This document shows, one piece after another, positions 32,872 to 40,071 of a DNA stretch of 64,000 nucleotides; position 1 is the first letter of the stretch, and each line of letters starts with the position of its first letter. The stretch is from CAKSFT01 sp045544615 (GTDB taxonomy: Bacteria; Bacillota; Clostridia; UBA1381): assembly GCA_045544615.1 (NCBI GenBank), contig JAZPZI010000024.1, forward strand, positions 1 through 64,000. Reading direction: 5' to 3'. The notes below the pieces were generated by a model. It had not been told where the DNA came from. It ran no database searches and worked only from the letters and a program-made list of their open reading frames with translations. Position numbers and translations under genes: made by a program.

Positions 32872-32878
32872 GAAAAAA

Positions 32879-32905
32879 CGACTTGTTTTTAACAAGTCGT
32901 TTTTT
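32879..32905 (+). terminator. Terminator of tRNA-Leu
   Basis: ACGACTTGTT / AACAAGTCGT stem followed by a T-run. Confidence 0.88.
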
Positions 32906-32908
32906 CAG

Positions 32909-33002
32909 TTATATTTGCCTGCGGCAAGTTATATTGCTACGCAGTTTTATTCGGTTTACACCGAGTGATATTGTGCTTTGCGCAGTTCAAAGGCAAATAT
33001 AA
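32909..33002. repeat. Hairpin-rich intergenic element bounded by an 11-bp inverted repeat
   Basis: TTATATTTGCC (32909-32919) and GGCAAATATAA (32992-33002) are perfect complements. Between them lie several small hairpins: TTGCC-TGC-GGCAA, TGC-TAC-GCA, TCGGT-TTAC-ACCGA and TGTGC-TTT-GCGCA, separated by AGTTATAT-like spacers. No open frame of note is present. Confidence 0.6.
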
Positions 33003-33041
33003 TATCACTGAAACTGGTAAGTTTCAATAACACTTTTTTAA

Positions 33042-33120
33042 CGATATAAATTCCTTACGGAATTTGCGATATACCTTCGGTACGATATATTACTGCGTAA
33101 TACGATATGCCCATTCGGGA
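33042..33120. repeat. CGATAT-punctuated hairpin array, copy A
   Basis: CGATAT occurs at 33042, 33067, 33083 and 33103. Each gap holds a different small hairpin: AAATTCC/GGAATTT, TACC-TTC-GGTA, ATTAC-TGC-GTAAT and CCC-ATTC-GGG. A second array with other hairpins but the same punctuation is at 38624-38703. Confidence 0.7.
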
Positions 33121-33130
33121 CGAGAATCAG

Positions 33131-33164
33131 AAAAAAGGCTTATGCTAATCGCATAAGCTTTTTT
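33131..33164 (-). terminator. Terminator of the XRE regulator gene
   Basis: GGCTTATGC / GCATAAGC stem with a TAATC loop, between A- and T-runs. Its first 17 bases (AGAAAAAAGGCTTATGC) recur in the terminator at 34357. Confidence 0.82.
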
Positions 33165-33182
33165 CGTGTTAAAAATTAAATG

Positions 33183-33395
33183 TCATCTTTGTATATTAGG
33201 ATTGTCAGAAATTCCTAAAATATAGTCGCAAGATACATTATAAAATGCAGATAGTTTAATCAAAATGTCGGTTGGAATATCTCTTTGTCCTAATTCGTAA
33301 TTGCTGTACACCTGTTGAGAACAATTTAATTCTTTTGCCAGGATTTTTTGAGTAAGATCGTTATCTTCTCTTAAATCACGAATTCGTTTATACAT
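33183..33395 (-). CDS. XRE-family helix-turn-helix regulator
   Basis: A 70-residue single-domain HTH protein: KRIRDLREDNDLTQKILAKE, then LNCSQQVYSNYELGQRDIPT as the recognition region, then LIKLSAFYNVSCDYILG. Small XRE proteins of this kind repress their own gene or a divergent neighbour. GAGGTGATG precedes the ATG. A palindrome TGCAGTA-8-TACTGCA (33437-33458) lies in the divergent promoter region and is the obvious operator. The pair with the plus-strand gene is flanked by similar terminators and is AT-rich, which fits a horizontally moved cassette. Confidence 0.87.
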   Translation of the reverse strand: MYKRIRDLREDNDLTQKILAKELNCSQQVYSNYELGQRDIPTDILIKLSAFYNVSCDYILGISDNPNIQR

Positions 33396-33417
33396 TAAAC
33401 ATCACCTCAATAATATT

Positions 33418-33446
33418 ATTATACTTCACAACAAAATGCAGTATTG
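33418..33446 (-). promoter_or_regulatory. Putative promoter of the XRE gene
   Basis: On the minus strand, TATAAT (complement of 33418-33423) with a weak -35 CAATAC (complement of 33441-33446) at 17 bp. The -35 lies inside the palindrome, so binding there would repress. Confidence 0.5.
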
Positions 33447-33458
33447 ACATTTACTGCA
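33437..33458. promoter_or_regulatory. Operator-like palindrome in the divergent XRE promoter region
   Basis: TGCAGTA (33437-33443) and TACTGCA (33452-33458) are perfect inverted repeats separated by 8 bp. The -35 of the plus-strand gene (TTGACA, 33444-33449) sits between the arms. Confidence 0.7.
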
Positions 33459-33472
33459 AAATGCGGTAAAAT
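33444..33472 (+). promoter_or_regulatory. Promoter of the acyltransferase-like gene
   Basis: TTGACA (33444-33449), 17-bp spacer, TAAAAT (33467-33472). Transcription should start near 33479, just before the GGAGG of the next gene. Confidence 0.75.
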
Positions 33473-33491
33473 ATCCGTGGAGGTTGATGAA

Positions 33492-34346
33492 ATGGAAAAA
33501 AATAACGAATTTCAATGGCTTTATGCCAATAGGATTTATGTTCCAAATACCGCACCGCATGAAACAGTTAATGAAACCGAGGTAAAAAGTAAGGGGTTTT
33601 TCAAAGGGAAAAAGGGAGTCGCTGCACGCTGGACAAGCTGCTTTGATATTGGCTTTGAAACCGATTGGTGGTATGTTATAAAAGATACGCCTTTTGATAT
33701 TTCTGATATAAAAGCAAAAAGAAGATATGAAATTAAAAGAGGGATGAAATATTTTGATGTAAGGAGAATTGACCCTGAAGAATATTGTGAGGAAATGTTT
33801 GATGTATACATACGTAGCCTTTCAGGATATCCTGAACAATTCAGACCCAGTGATAGTAAAGAAAAGTTTTTTAAGTTTATTGGTACTATTGCCAAAAAGA
33901 AAGATACTCACTTTATTTATGGAGCTTTTTTTAGGGAAACCCAGGAATTATGCGGATATATGTTTATTCCGACTTATGAAAAATGGGCAGCATTGAGTGC
34001 ATTGAAAACCGATCCGAAGTTTGAAAAATATCAGATAAATGCGGCTATAATTTATGGGGTGCTTTTAGATTATAATGAAAAGTTATCGGGAGATTTTTAT
34101 ATTAGTGACGGTCAGAGGACTATTAATCATAAAACTAATTTTCAAAACTATCTTGAAAAGTATTTTTTATTCCGAAAAGCATACTGTAAGCTGAATGTAG
34201 AGTATAGATGGTTTTTAAAAATTGTGATAAATATTCTGTATCCTTTTAAAAAGTTGTTTTTAAGATTTGACGAAATAAAATATTTTCATCTTGTCAACAG
34301 TTTTCTCAGAATGGACGAGTGTGCAAGAGGTTGTAAAAAGATTTAA
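33492..34346 (+). CDS. GNAT/FemAB-like acyltransferase-fold protein of unknown function
   Basis: A 284-residue protein with no signal peptide. Segments FDIGFETDWWYVIKD, KAKRRYEIKRGMKYFDVRRI, GAFFRETQELCGYMFIP and SDGQRTINHKTNFQNYLEKY with FLFRKAYCKLNVEY run like GNAT or FemAB-type N-acyltransferases seen in polysaccharide clusters. The C-terminus is hydrophobic and basic (LKIVINILYPFKKLFLRF). The ATG at 33492 follows GGAGG (33479-33483). An upstream in-frame start at 33444 lies inside the -35 box and was rejected. It is divergent from the XRE gene and probably controlled by it. The activity is not established. Confidence 0.6.
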   Translation: MEKNNEFQWLYANRIYVPNTAPHETVNETEVKSKGFFKGKKGVAARWTSCFDIGFETDWWYVIKDTPFDISDIKAKRRYEIKRGMKYFDVRRIDPEEYCEEMFDVYIRSLSGYPEQFRPSDSKEKFFKFIGTIAKKKDTHFIYGAFFRETQELCGYMFIPTYEKWAALSALKTDPKFEKYQINAAIIYGVLLDYNEKLSGDFYISDGQRTINHKTNFQNYLEKYFLFRKAYCKLNVEYRWFLKIVINILYPFKKLFLRFDEIKYFHLVNSFLRMDECARGCKKI

Positions 34347-34356
34347 AAGTGTTTAG

Positions 34357-34392
34357 AAAAAAGGCTTATGCAATTAGCATAAGCCTTTTTCT
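34357..34392 (+). terminator. Terminator of the acyltransferase-like gene
   Basis: AAAAAAGGCTTATGC / GCATAAGCCTTTTT stem with an AATTA loop. It is nearly the same as the terminator at 33131-33164 on the other side of the gene pair. Confidence 0.88.
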
Positions 34393-34439
34393 CTCCACAT
34401 TTTTATATGGAGGATTTATGAAAAAAGAATTGGGGGCAT

Positions 34440-35639
34440 TTATTCAGCAGGAATAGGTGTGTCCTCGCCTAATGTTACATCAAGCTCGAGCAGATCTCCG
34501 CTTCTGATTACAGTAAGCTTAATCGCCTCTCCCGGTTTTTTGGTGTCTCTGATTTCGTTTAATTTATCCGACGATGTTATAACTTCGCCTTCTGCTTTAA
34601 CGATAAGGTCACCGACCTTGAGACCTGATTTTTCTGCACCGCTTCCCGGTGTGATAGCAACAACCGAGAGCCCGCTTCGGGTAGTCTCGACCTGGATGCC
34701 GATCAATGGTCTTCCTGATACATAACCGTTATTTATAAGATCGTCTATAATTGGCTTTGCCTCGGAAATTGCAATCGCAAACCCGATACCTTCAACGCCT
34801 GTTGAAGAAAGCTTGATTGTGTTGATACCGATAACTTCGCCGCGCTGGTTAACAAGAGCACCGCCCGAGTTTCCGGGGTTTATGGCAGCATCGGTCTGGA
34901 TGAGGTTATAGACTTTGTTATCTACAGTCATTGTTCTGTTTACAGCACTGATAACACCTGCGGTAACCGAGCCTGCAAGCTCCTGACCGAGTGGGTTTCC
35001 GATAGCAACGGCAAGCTCGCCGACCTTAACTGTCTCGGAATCCCCAAGTGTTGCAGCGGGTAGTCCGTTTTTGTCGATTTTCAAAACCGCAAGGTCGGAT
35101 TTTGAATCAGCACCGACAAGCGTTGCTTTGTGTTCATCACCGGTGTTTAAAATTACCGAGATTTCAGTTGCACCTTCGATTACGTGCTGGTTTGTTACAA
35201 TATATCCGTCAGGGCTTATTATAATCCCCGAACCGCTTCCTTGTTCTACAAGCTCCGAGTTATTAGGGTCGCTTGTGTAGTAGTATCTGCCGCTGAATGG
35301 GTCATAAAATCTCTGTGGCGAAATCTTAGTTTTGTTTATAACACCGACACAGCTTGGTCCGACCTTCTCGGCAATCTGAGTAACCGAGAGAGTATTGCCG
35401 GAATCAAATAGAGTGCCGTTTGCAACCGGGCTCAGGTTTTCCGAAAGGGTAGGGGAATTTTTTTGCGGTGCATTATTTTTCATCATATAATAAACTCCGC
35501 CGCCGACCGCTGCCGATGAAATTGCACTTGCAAGAATTGCAGATACAAGGCAGAGTGCCCAAACCTTTGTCTTTCTCGGCTTTTTTACCTTCGGTTCATA
35601 TATTATCAAATCTGTAGAATCTGTGTGTGGATATTTCAT
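34440..35639 (-). CDS. htrA: HtrA/DegP-type membrane-anchored serine protease
   Basis: A 399-residue protein: cytoplasmic N-tail, one membrane segment (about 27-50), trypsin-like protease domain and one C-terminal PDZ domain (about 310-395). The catalytic triad is His152 in VTNQHVIEG, Asp182 in SKSDLAVLKI and Ser258 in NPGNSGGALVNQ. HtrA proteases degrade misfolded proteins outside the membrane. AGAAGGAG lies before the ATG. It is a single gene and no CtsR or CssR-type operator was recognised. Confidence 0.94.
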   Translation of the reverse strand: MKYPHTDSTDLIIYEPKVKKPRKTKVWALCLVSAILASAISSAAVGGGVYYMMKNNAPQKNSPTLSENLSPVANGTLFDSGNTLSVTQIAEKVGPSCVGVINKTKISPQRFYDPFSGRYYYTSDPNNSELVEQGSGSGIIISPDGYIVTNQHVIEGATEISVILNTGDEHKATLVGADSKSDLAVLKIDKNGLPAATLGDSETVKVGELAVAIGNPLGQELAGSVTAGVISAVNRTMTVDNKVYNLIQTDAAINPGNSGGALVNQRGEVIGINTIKLSSTGVEGIGFAIAISEAKPIIDDLINNGYVSGRPLIGIQVETTRSGLSVVAITPGSGAEKSGLKVGDLIVKAEGEVITSSDKLNEIRDTKKPGEAIKLTVIRSGDLLELDVTLGEDTPIPAE

Positions 35640-35763
35640 TTATTTCTCCTTCTTTTCGTTTCCTTATCCTCTTTATCTATATAATACCCTAAGCTTTTGA
35701 CACTGGTATGAATAAAAAGTTAATAAGTTTAGAGTAAAATGTAAACAATTTATGAACAACAAC

Positions 35764-35792
35764 TTGACAAAACCTGCCTCTGATGATAAAAT
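35764..35792 (+). promoter_or_regulatory. Promoter of the zinc-type ABC operon
   Basis: TTGACA (35764-35769), 17-bp spacer, TAAAAT (35787-35792). Confidence 0.8.
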
Positions 35793-35803
35793 ACAAATGC
35801 AAA

Positions 35804-35818
35804 TGAGAATTATTCGCA
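35804..35818 (+). promoter_or_regulatory. Fur/Zur-type operator
   Basis: TGAGAAT-T-ATTCGCA is a 7-1-7 inverted repeat with six of seven pairs matching, located at about +5 to +20 of the transcript. A broader palindrome (TGCAAAT ... ATTCGCA) overlaps it. A Fur-family regulator is the last gene of the same operon. Confidence 0.6.
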
Positions 35819-35842
35819 ACTAAATTTACAGAGGTGGACTTT

Positions 35843-36703
35843 TTGAAAAGAATTATTGCAATATTAACTGCACTATTTTTGCTCTCAGGTTGTGCAGACG
35901 TGCAGGTCGATACAGATAAGATTTCCGTATGTACATCATTTTATGCCGTATATAATTTTACAAAAATGATAACGGGCGACAGGGCAGATGTAAAGCTGAT
36001 GATACCCGACGGTGTAGAGGCTCACGATTGGGAGCCGGGAGTTTTGGATATGATTGAGCTTAATAAAGCTGATGTTTTTATCTATAACGGAATGGGAATG
36101 GAGCCATGGGTTGAAAAGATTATCTCGGGTGTTGAAAATGCTAATTTGATCGTTGTTGAGGCATCAGAAGGCGTTTTGGCACTTGAGAATAATGAACATA
36201 CCGACCCACACATATGGCTTGACCCTAAAAATGTCATGATTGAACTTGAAAATATTTGTGATGCTCTTATTTTAGCGGACAGTGAGAATGCAGATTTTTA
36301 CAAGGAAAATCTTGAGGCATCAAAACAAAAGCTTTTGGAACTTGATAAGGAATTTTCCGAGGCAGTTTCGGGATTTGACGAAAAAGAGATTGTTGTAACG
36401 CACGGAGCGTTCAGTTACCTTTCTAAAGCTTACGGAATTGAACAGTATATGATAGAGGGAATCTCGGGTGAGAGTGACCCGTCATCAGCGGCGATGAGGG
36501 ACGCTATTGAGAGGATAAAGAGCAAGGAAAACAGAGCAATTTTCTATGTTGCATCGGAAAGCGACAAGGTGGCAAAGGTTATCGCCGATGAGGCTGATGC
36601 GAAGGTTTATCCGCTGAATCCTTTTGAAAACGGTGCATCGGGTAGCGACTATTTTGAGGTAATGAGAGAAAATCTTTTGGTATTAAAGGAAGCACTAAAA
36701 TGA
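35843..36703 (+). CDS. znuA: Zinc-type ABC transporter substrate-binding lipoprotein
   Basis: A 286-residue lipoprotein of the TroA/ZnuA cluster. The lipobox is LLSGC with the lipid Cys at residue 17. Metal-ligand histidines are visible in DGVEAHDWEPG, NEHTDPHIWLDPK and VVTHGAFSYL. The short acidic/His loop of many zinc binders is not extended, so manganese cannot be fully excluded. The TTG at 35843 follows GAGGTGG (35831-35837). A GTG at 35834 would sit within that ribosome binding site. It leads the znuA-znuC-znuB-fur operon under a Fur-type box. Confidence 0.87.
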   Translation: MKRIIAILTALFLLSGCADVQVDTDKISVCTSFYAVYNFTKMITGDRADVKLMIPDGVEAHDWEPGVLDMIELNKADVFIYNGMGMEPWVEKIISGVENANLIVVEASEGVLALENNEHTDPHIWLDPKNVMIELENICDALILADSENADFYKENLEASKQKLLELDKEFSEAVSGFDEKEIVVTHGAFSYLSKAYGIEQYMIEGISGESDPSSAAMRDAIERIKSKENRAIFYVASESDKVAKVIADEADAKVYPLNPFENGASGSDYFEVMRENLLVLKEALK

Positions 36704-37389
36704 CAGATAAGGTTTTGGAATTTAAAAATGTAAGCTTTAAATATGATAGCCAGGCGGTTTTGAATGATATCAGTTTCTCGCTTGATGAGGGTGACTTTCT
36801 TGGGATTGTCGGTGAGAACGGAACAGGAAAAACCACGCTTATGCGACTGATTCTCGGGTTTTTAAAGCAGGACGCAGGGGAAATCTGTATCCTTGGCGAG
36901 GATTCAAAAAGGTTTAAAAAAACCGAGCTTTTAGGGTATGTATCTCAAAAGGCAAATTCATTCTCGAGTGATTTCCCGGCAACTGTTGAGGAGGTTGTAT
37001 CGGCAAGCCTTTATGCAAAATCAGGGTTTTTGAAGTTTCCGAAAAAACAGGACAAGGACCTTGTGTACGATGTATTAAAGCAGGTTGGTGTGTATGAGTT
37101 AAAGGACAGACTGATCGGCAAGCTCTCGGGCGGTGAACAGCAGAGGGTATTTATTGCAAGAACACTTCTTAAAAAGCCAAAGATTCTGATTTTAGACGAG
37201 CCGACAGTCGGTGTTGATGCAAAAAGTGTCGGCGAGATAACCGGAATTATCAGAAAAATCAATAAAAGCGGTACGACTGTTCTTATGACAAACCACGACA
37301 CTCATGCGCTCTATGATGTGGCGAATAAAATTCTGACACTTTCCGAAAACGGCTCAGCCGAGATGTGCGAGGTGAATAGAGATGCTTGA
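36700..37389 (+). CDS. znuC: Metal ABC transporter ATP-binding protein
   Basis: A 229-residue ABC ATPase with Walker A GENGTGKT (38-45), signature LSGGEQQRV, Walker B ILILDEPT and the H-loop in LMTNHDTH. It energises uptake of zinc (or manganese) with the adjacent permease and lipoprotein. It overlaps znuA by 4 bp (ATGA) and znuB by 8 bp, so the three are translationally coupled. Confidence 0.92.
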   Translation: MTDKVLEFKNVSFKYDSQAVLNDISFSLDEGDFLGIVGENGTGKTTLMRLILGFLKQDAGEICILGEDSKRFKKTELLGYVSQKANSFSSDFPATVEEVVSASLYAKSGFLKFPKKQDKDLVYDVLKQVGVYELKDRLIGKLSGGEQQRVFIARTLLKKPKILILDEPTVGVDAKSVGEITGIIRKINKSGTTVLMTNHDTHALYDVANKILTLSENGSAEMCEVNRDA

Positions 37390-38197
37390 AATATTCAGTT
37401 ATGATTTTATGCAACGGGCATTTGTTGCGGCGATTTGTATCTCAATTATGGCACCCTGTATAGGGACTGTAATTGTACTCAAACGCTTATCGGCAATAGG
37501 TGATGCAACATCGCATAGCGCACTTGCGGGAATTGCCGCAGGTCTTGCATTCGGATTCAATCCAATACTTGGTGCGATATGCTTTTCGCTTTTGGCGGTT
37601 TTTGCCGTTGAGGGTTTTAGGAAAGCATTTTCGAAGTTTGCAGATATCGCACCGATTGTTGTTCTTTCGGCAGGCGTGGGACTTACTGCACTTTTTTCGG
37701 GATTCATTGATAAGGGAGGAACGAGTCTGAATAGCTTTCTTTTTGGCTCGATTGTTGCGGTAAGCAGGAGTGAGATGTACCTTACAATCTTGCTTTCGGT
37801 AGTTGTTCTGGCGGTTTCTGTTATATTCTACCGTGAGCTTTTCTATGTCACCTTCGATGAGGAATCGGCAAGACTCTCAAGAGTGCCGGTATCGCTTGTT
37901 AATCTGATAATTCTTGTGATGTGCGCACTCACCGTTTCTGTAGCATCGAGGATTGTCGGTGCGCTGATGGTATCATCGCTTATGGTTATTCCTGTTGCTT
38001 GTGCAATGATTGTGTCAAAAAGTTATAAATCTACTATGATTTTTTCGGTATTGTTTGCCCTTTTGTTTACGGTTTTGGGACTATTTTTGTCCTTTTATGT
38101 TAGATTCCCGTCAGGTGATTTAAAGCCGGGCGGAACGATAGTTTTAACAGGTGTTATTACACTTATTGCATTGATTGCATTAAAGAAAAAGAAATAA
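37382..38197 (+). CDS. znuB: Metal ABC transporter permease
   Basis: A 271-residue ABC-3 family permease with about eight membrane segments. Typical strings are GTVIVLKRLSAIGDATSHSA, VGLTALFSGF and IVGALMVSSLMVIPVACAMI. It forms the membrane channel of the zinc-type importer. It overlaps znuC by 8 bp, and the Fur-family gene begins 16 bp downstream. Confidence 0.92.
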   Translation: MLEIFSYDFMQRAFVAAICISIMAPCIGTVIVLKRLSAIGDATSHSALAGIAAGLAFGFNPILGAICFSLLAVFAVEGFRKAFSKFADIAPIVVLSAGVGLTALFSGFIDKGGTSLNSFLFGSIVAVSRSEMYLTILLSVVVLAVSVIFYRELFYVTFDEESARLSRVPVSLVNLIILVMCALTVSVASRIVGALMVSSLMVIPVACAMIVSKSYKSTMIFSVLFALLFTVLGLFLSFYVRFPSGDLKPGGTIVLTGVITLIALIALKKKK

Positions 38198-38213
38198 GAA
38201 AGGGGATGTTTTC

Positions 38214-38591
38214 GTGTTTGCTGAAAAGGGAATAAAAAGAACAGAACAGCGTGAGCAGATTTTCAAGATGCTCCTTGGTGCAAAAAAGCCAATGACAGCA
38301 GAGGAAATTTTCAAAGCAACTGATGGCATATCGCTTGCAACAGTATATCGCACACTCGATACATTCCTTGAAAAGGGAGTAATAGAGAAAATATCCTTTG
38401 AAAACAGCGATAAACGTTTTTTTGAGGTAGCAGGCAATGCACACAGACATTATGCGGTCTGTTTAAGCTGCAGACATATGGAGTACATCGACCTTTGTCC
38501 GGTACACGGTCTGAATATTGATAATTTCGAGATAACGGGACACCGACTCGAAATTTACGGCTACTGTAAGGATTGCAGACAAAAAGCATAG
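38214..38591 (+). CDS. Fur-family metalloregulator (probably Zur)
   Basis: A 125-residue Fur protein: winged helix (KRTEQREQIFKMLLGAKKPM, ISLATVYRTLDTFLEKGVIE) then a metal/dimer domain with HRHYAVCLSCRH and GYCKDCRQ, whose two CxxC pairs would hold the structural zinc. Location at the end of a zinc-type importer operon suggests Zur, with autoregulation through the 7-1-7 box at 35804. The start is GTG at 38214, 8 bp after AGGGG. Fur and Mur remain possible on sequence alone. Confidence 0.87.
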   Translation: MFAEKGIKRTEQREQIFKMLLGAKKPMTAEEIFKATDGISLATVYRTLDTFLEKGVIEKISFENSDKRFFEVAGNAHRHYAVCLSCRHMEYIDLCPVHGLNIDNFEITGHRLEIYGYCKDCRQKA

Positions 38592-38596
38592 GCGTG

Positions 38597-38703
38597 GAAT
38601 AGTGTTTAAAGAACACTATTCAGCGATATAAATTACGTTGGAATTTTCGATATGTGCTAAAGCACTCGATATGCCAGCGGCTCGATATGTTGCCTCTGGC
38701 AAC
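38597..38703. repeat. CGATAT-punctuated hairpin array, copy B
   Basis: A 10-bp hairpin GAATAGTGTT/AACACTATTC (38597-38621) is followed by CGATAT at 38624, 38648, 38667 and 38683. The gaps hold AAATT/AATTT, GTGC-TAAA-GCAC, GCC-AGC-GGC and GTTGCC-TCT-GGCAAC. The punctuation matches the array at 33042, while the hairpin arms differ. No gene lies here. Confidence 0.7.
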
Positions 38704-38730
38704 GAGCTATAAGAAGTTATATAATATGGA

Positions 38731-38770
38731 AAAACCTCTCAAATAAGCAATTTGAGAGGTTTTATTTTTT
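38731..38770. terminator. Bidirectional terminator between the fur-type gene and deoB
   Basis: AAAACCTCTCAAAT / ATTTGAGAGGTTTT stem with a short AAGCA loop and T-runs on both strands. Confidence 0.88.
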
Positions 38771-38805
38771 TATATAATGAGTCCTTTGGGACTCAATCTA
38801 TTTTC

Positions 38806-39975
38806 CTATGCTTTTATTTTATCCCAAAAGCTTTCGCCGTCAATGTTGCCATCGACTCTGAATACATCAAGAATGGTTTTGCCGATTGCGCCAAAACCAT
38901 CAATCGTGCCGAGTGGGACAGGGTTGACTTTTTCGCCAAAAACAAGGAGCGGTACTGCCTCACGGGTATGGTCTGTACCGGGAAAACCTGGGTCACAGCC
39001 GTGGTCGGCGGTTATAATCAGAATATCGTCATCCTTTAGCTTTGCGGTAATTTCGGGTAGCTTTTCATCAAAATAGCTTATAGCCTTTGCATAGCCCGAA
39101 ATGTCGTTTCGGTGACCGTATTTCATATCAAAGTCAACAAGATTCACAAAACAAAGCCCTGAAAATTCACTGTCCATAATGTTTAGTGTTTTTTCGATTC
39201 CGTCGGGATTGTCAACCGTCGGGAAGTGCTTTGTGATACCCGAGCCCGAGAAAATGTCGTTAATTTTACCGACTGCTATTGTCTCAAAACCACTATCAGC
39301 TAAAAAGTTAAGCATAGTCTTTTCGGGCGGCTTGACCGAATAGTCGTGTCGACCTGAAGTTCTGACAAAATCAGGGTAGGTTCCCGAAAATGGTCTTGCA
39401 ATAACTCTGCCGACTGCATGAAAACCTGTTAAGATTTCTCTTGCGATTTCACAGTATCGGTAAAGCTCAGAGAGAGGCACAACATCCTCGTGTGCGGCAA
39501 TCTGGAAAACGCTGTCTGCCGAGGTGTAGACAATAAGACTTCCAGTTTTGATATGCTCGCATCCGTAGTCCTTTATGACCTCTGTACCTGAATATGGTTT
39601 ATTGCATATAACATTTCTTCCGACTCTCTTTTCAAATTCTGAAATTACATCATCAGGAAATCCGTCGGGATAGGTCGGGAAGGGCTTTTCGAGCGTGATT
39701 CCTGCCATCTCCCAATGCCCGGTTGTTGTGTCCTTTCCGCTTGATAGCTCATAAAGCCTGCCAAATGCAGACGTCGGGTTTGCAACATCTGGTCCTGCAT
39801 CAACTTCGTCGATATTGAAAAGTCCGAGCTTTTGCAGATTCGGAGCAGAAAATTCAGGGGATAGAGATATTGTCTTTAGTGTATTTGCACCAATATCGCC
39901 GTAAGCATCAGCATCGGGCATAGCACCGATTCCGAAACTGTCCAAAACTATTAAAAATATTCTTTTGATTTCCAT
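38806..39975 (-). CDS. deoB: Phosphopentomutase
   Basis: A 389-residue alkaline-phosphatase-superfamily enzyme that converts (deoxy)ribose 1-phosphate to 5-phosphate in nucleoside salvage. Metal sites are visible in LIVLDSFGIGAMPDADAYGD, the GANTL segment with its Thr, and the C-terminal DDILIITADHGCDP and GTDHTREAVPL. The length is normal. GTGGTGATG lies before the ATG. No other deo genes are adjacent. Confidence 0.94.
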   Translation of the reverse strand: MEIKRIFLIVLDSFGIGAMPDADAYGDIGANTLKTISLSPEFSAPNLQKLGLFNIDEVDAGPDVANPTSAFGRLYELSSGKDTTTGHWEMAGITLEKPFPTYPDGFPDDVISEFEKRVGRNVICNKPYSGTEVIKDYGCEHIKTGSLIVYTSADSVFQIAAHEDVVPLSELYRYCEIAREILTGFHAVGRVIARPFSGTYPDFVRTSGRHDYSVKPPEKTMLNFLADSGFETIAVGKINDIFSGSGITKHFPTVDNPDGIEKTLNIMDSEFSGLCFVNLVDFDMKYGHRNDISGYAKAISYFDEKLPEITAKLKDDDILIITADHGCDPGFPGTDHTREAVPLLVFGEKVNPVPLGTIDGFGAIGKTILDVFRVDGNIDGESFWDKIKA

Positions 39976-40071
39976 AATTCATCACCACTTATATTTTAAC
40001 ATTTTCTATTTAAAAATTCAATATAGAATTTATCGGTTTTTGCGGGAATATAGTTAATGTGAGGTGATGAT

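Noticed and set aside
32783..32968. Open frame over tRNA-Leu and its terminator
   Set aside because: It overlaps a complete tRNA gene and intergenic hairpins; not coding.
33042..33120. Possible CRISPR array
   Set aside because: The constant word is only 6 bp, spacings vary from 16 to 25 bp, and the variable parts are themselves hairpins. No cas gene is present.
33444..33491. Upstream start for the acyltransferase-like gene
   Set aside because: The TTG at 33444 is the first base triplet of the -35 box and would lie before the transcription start.
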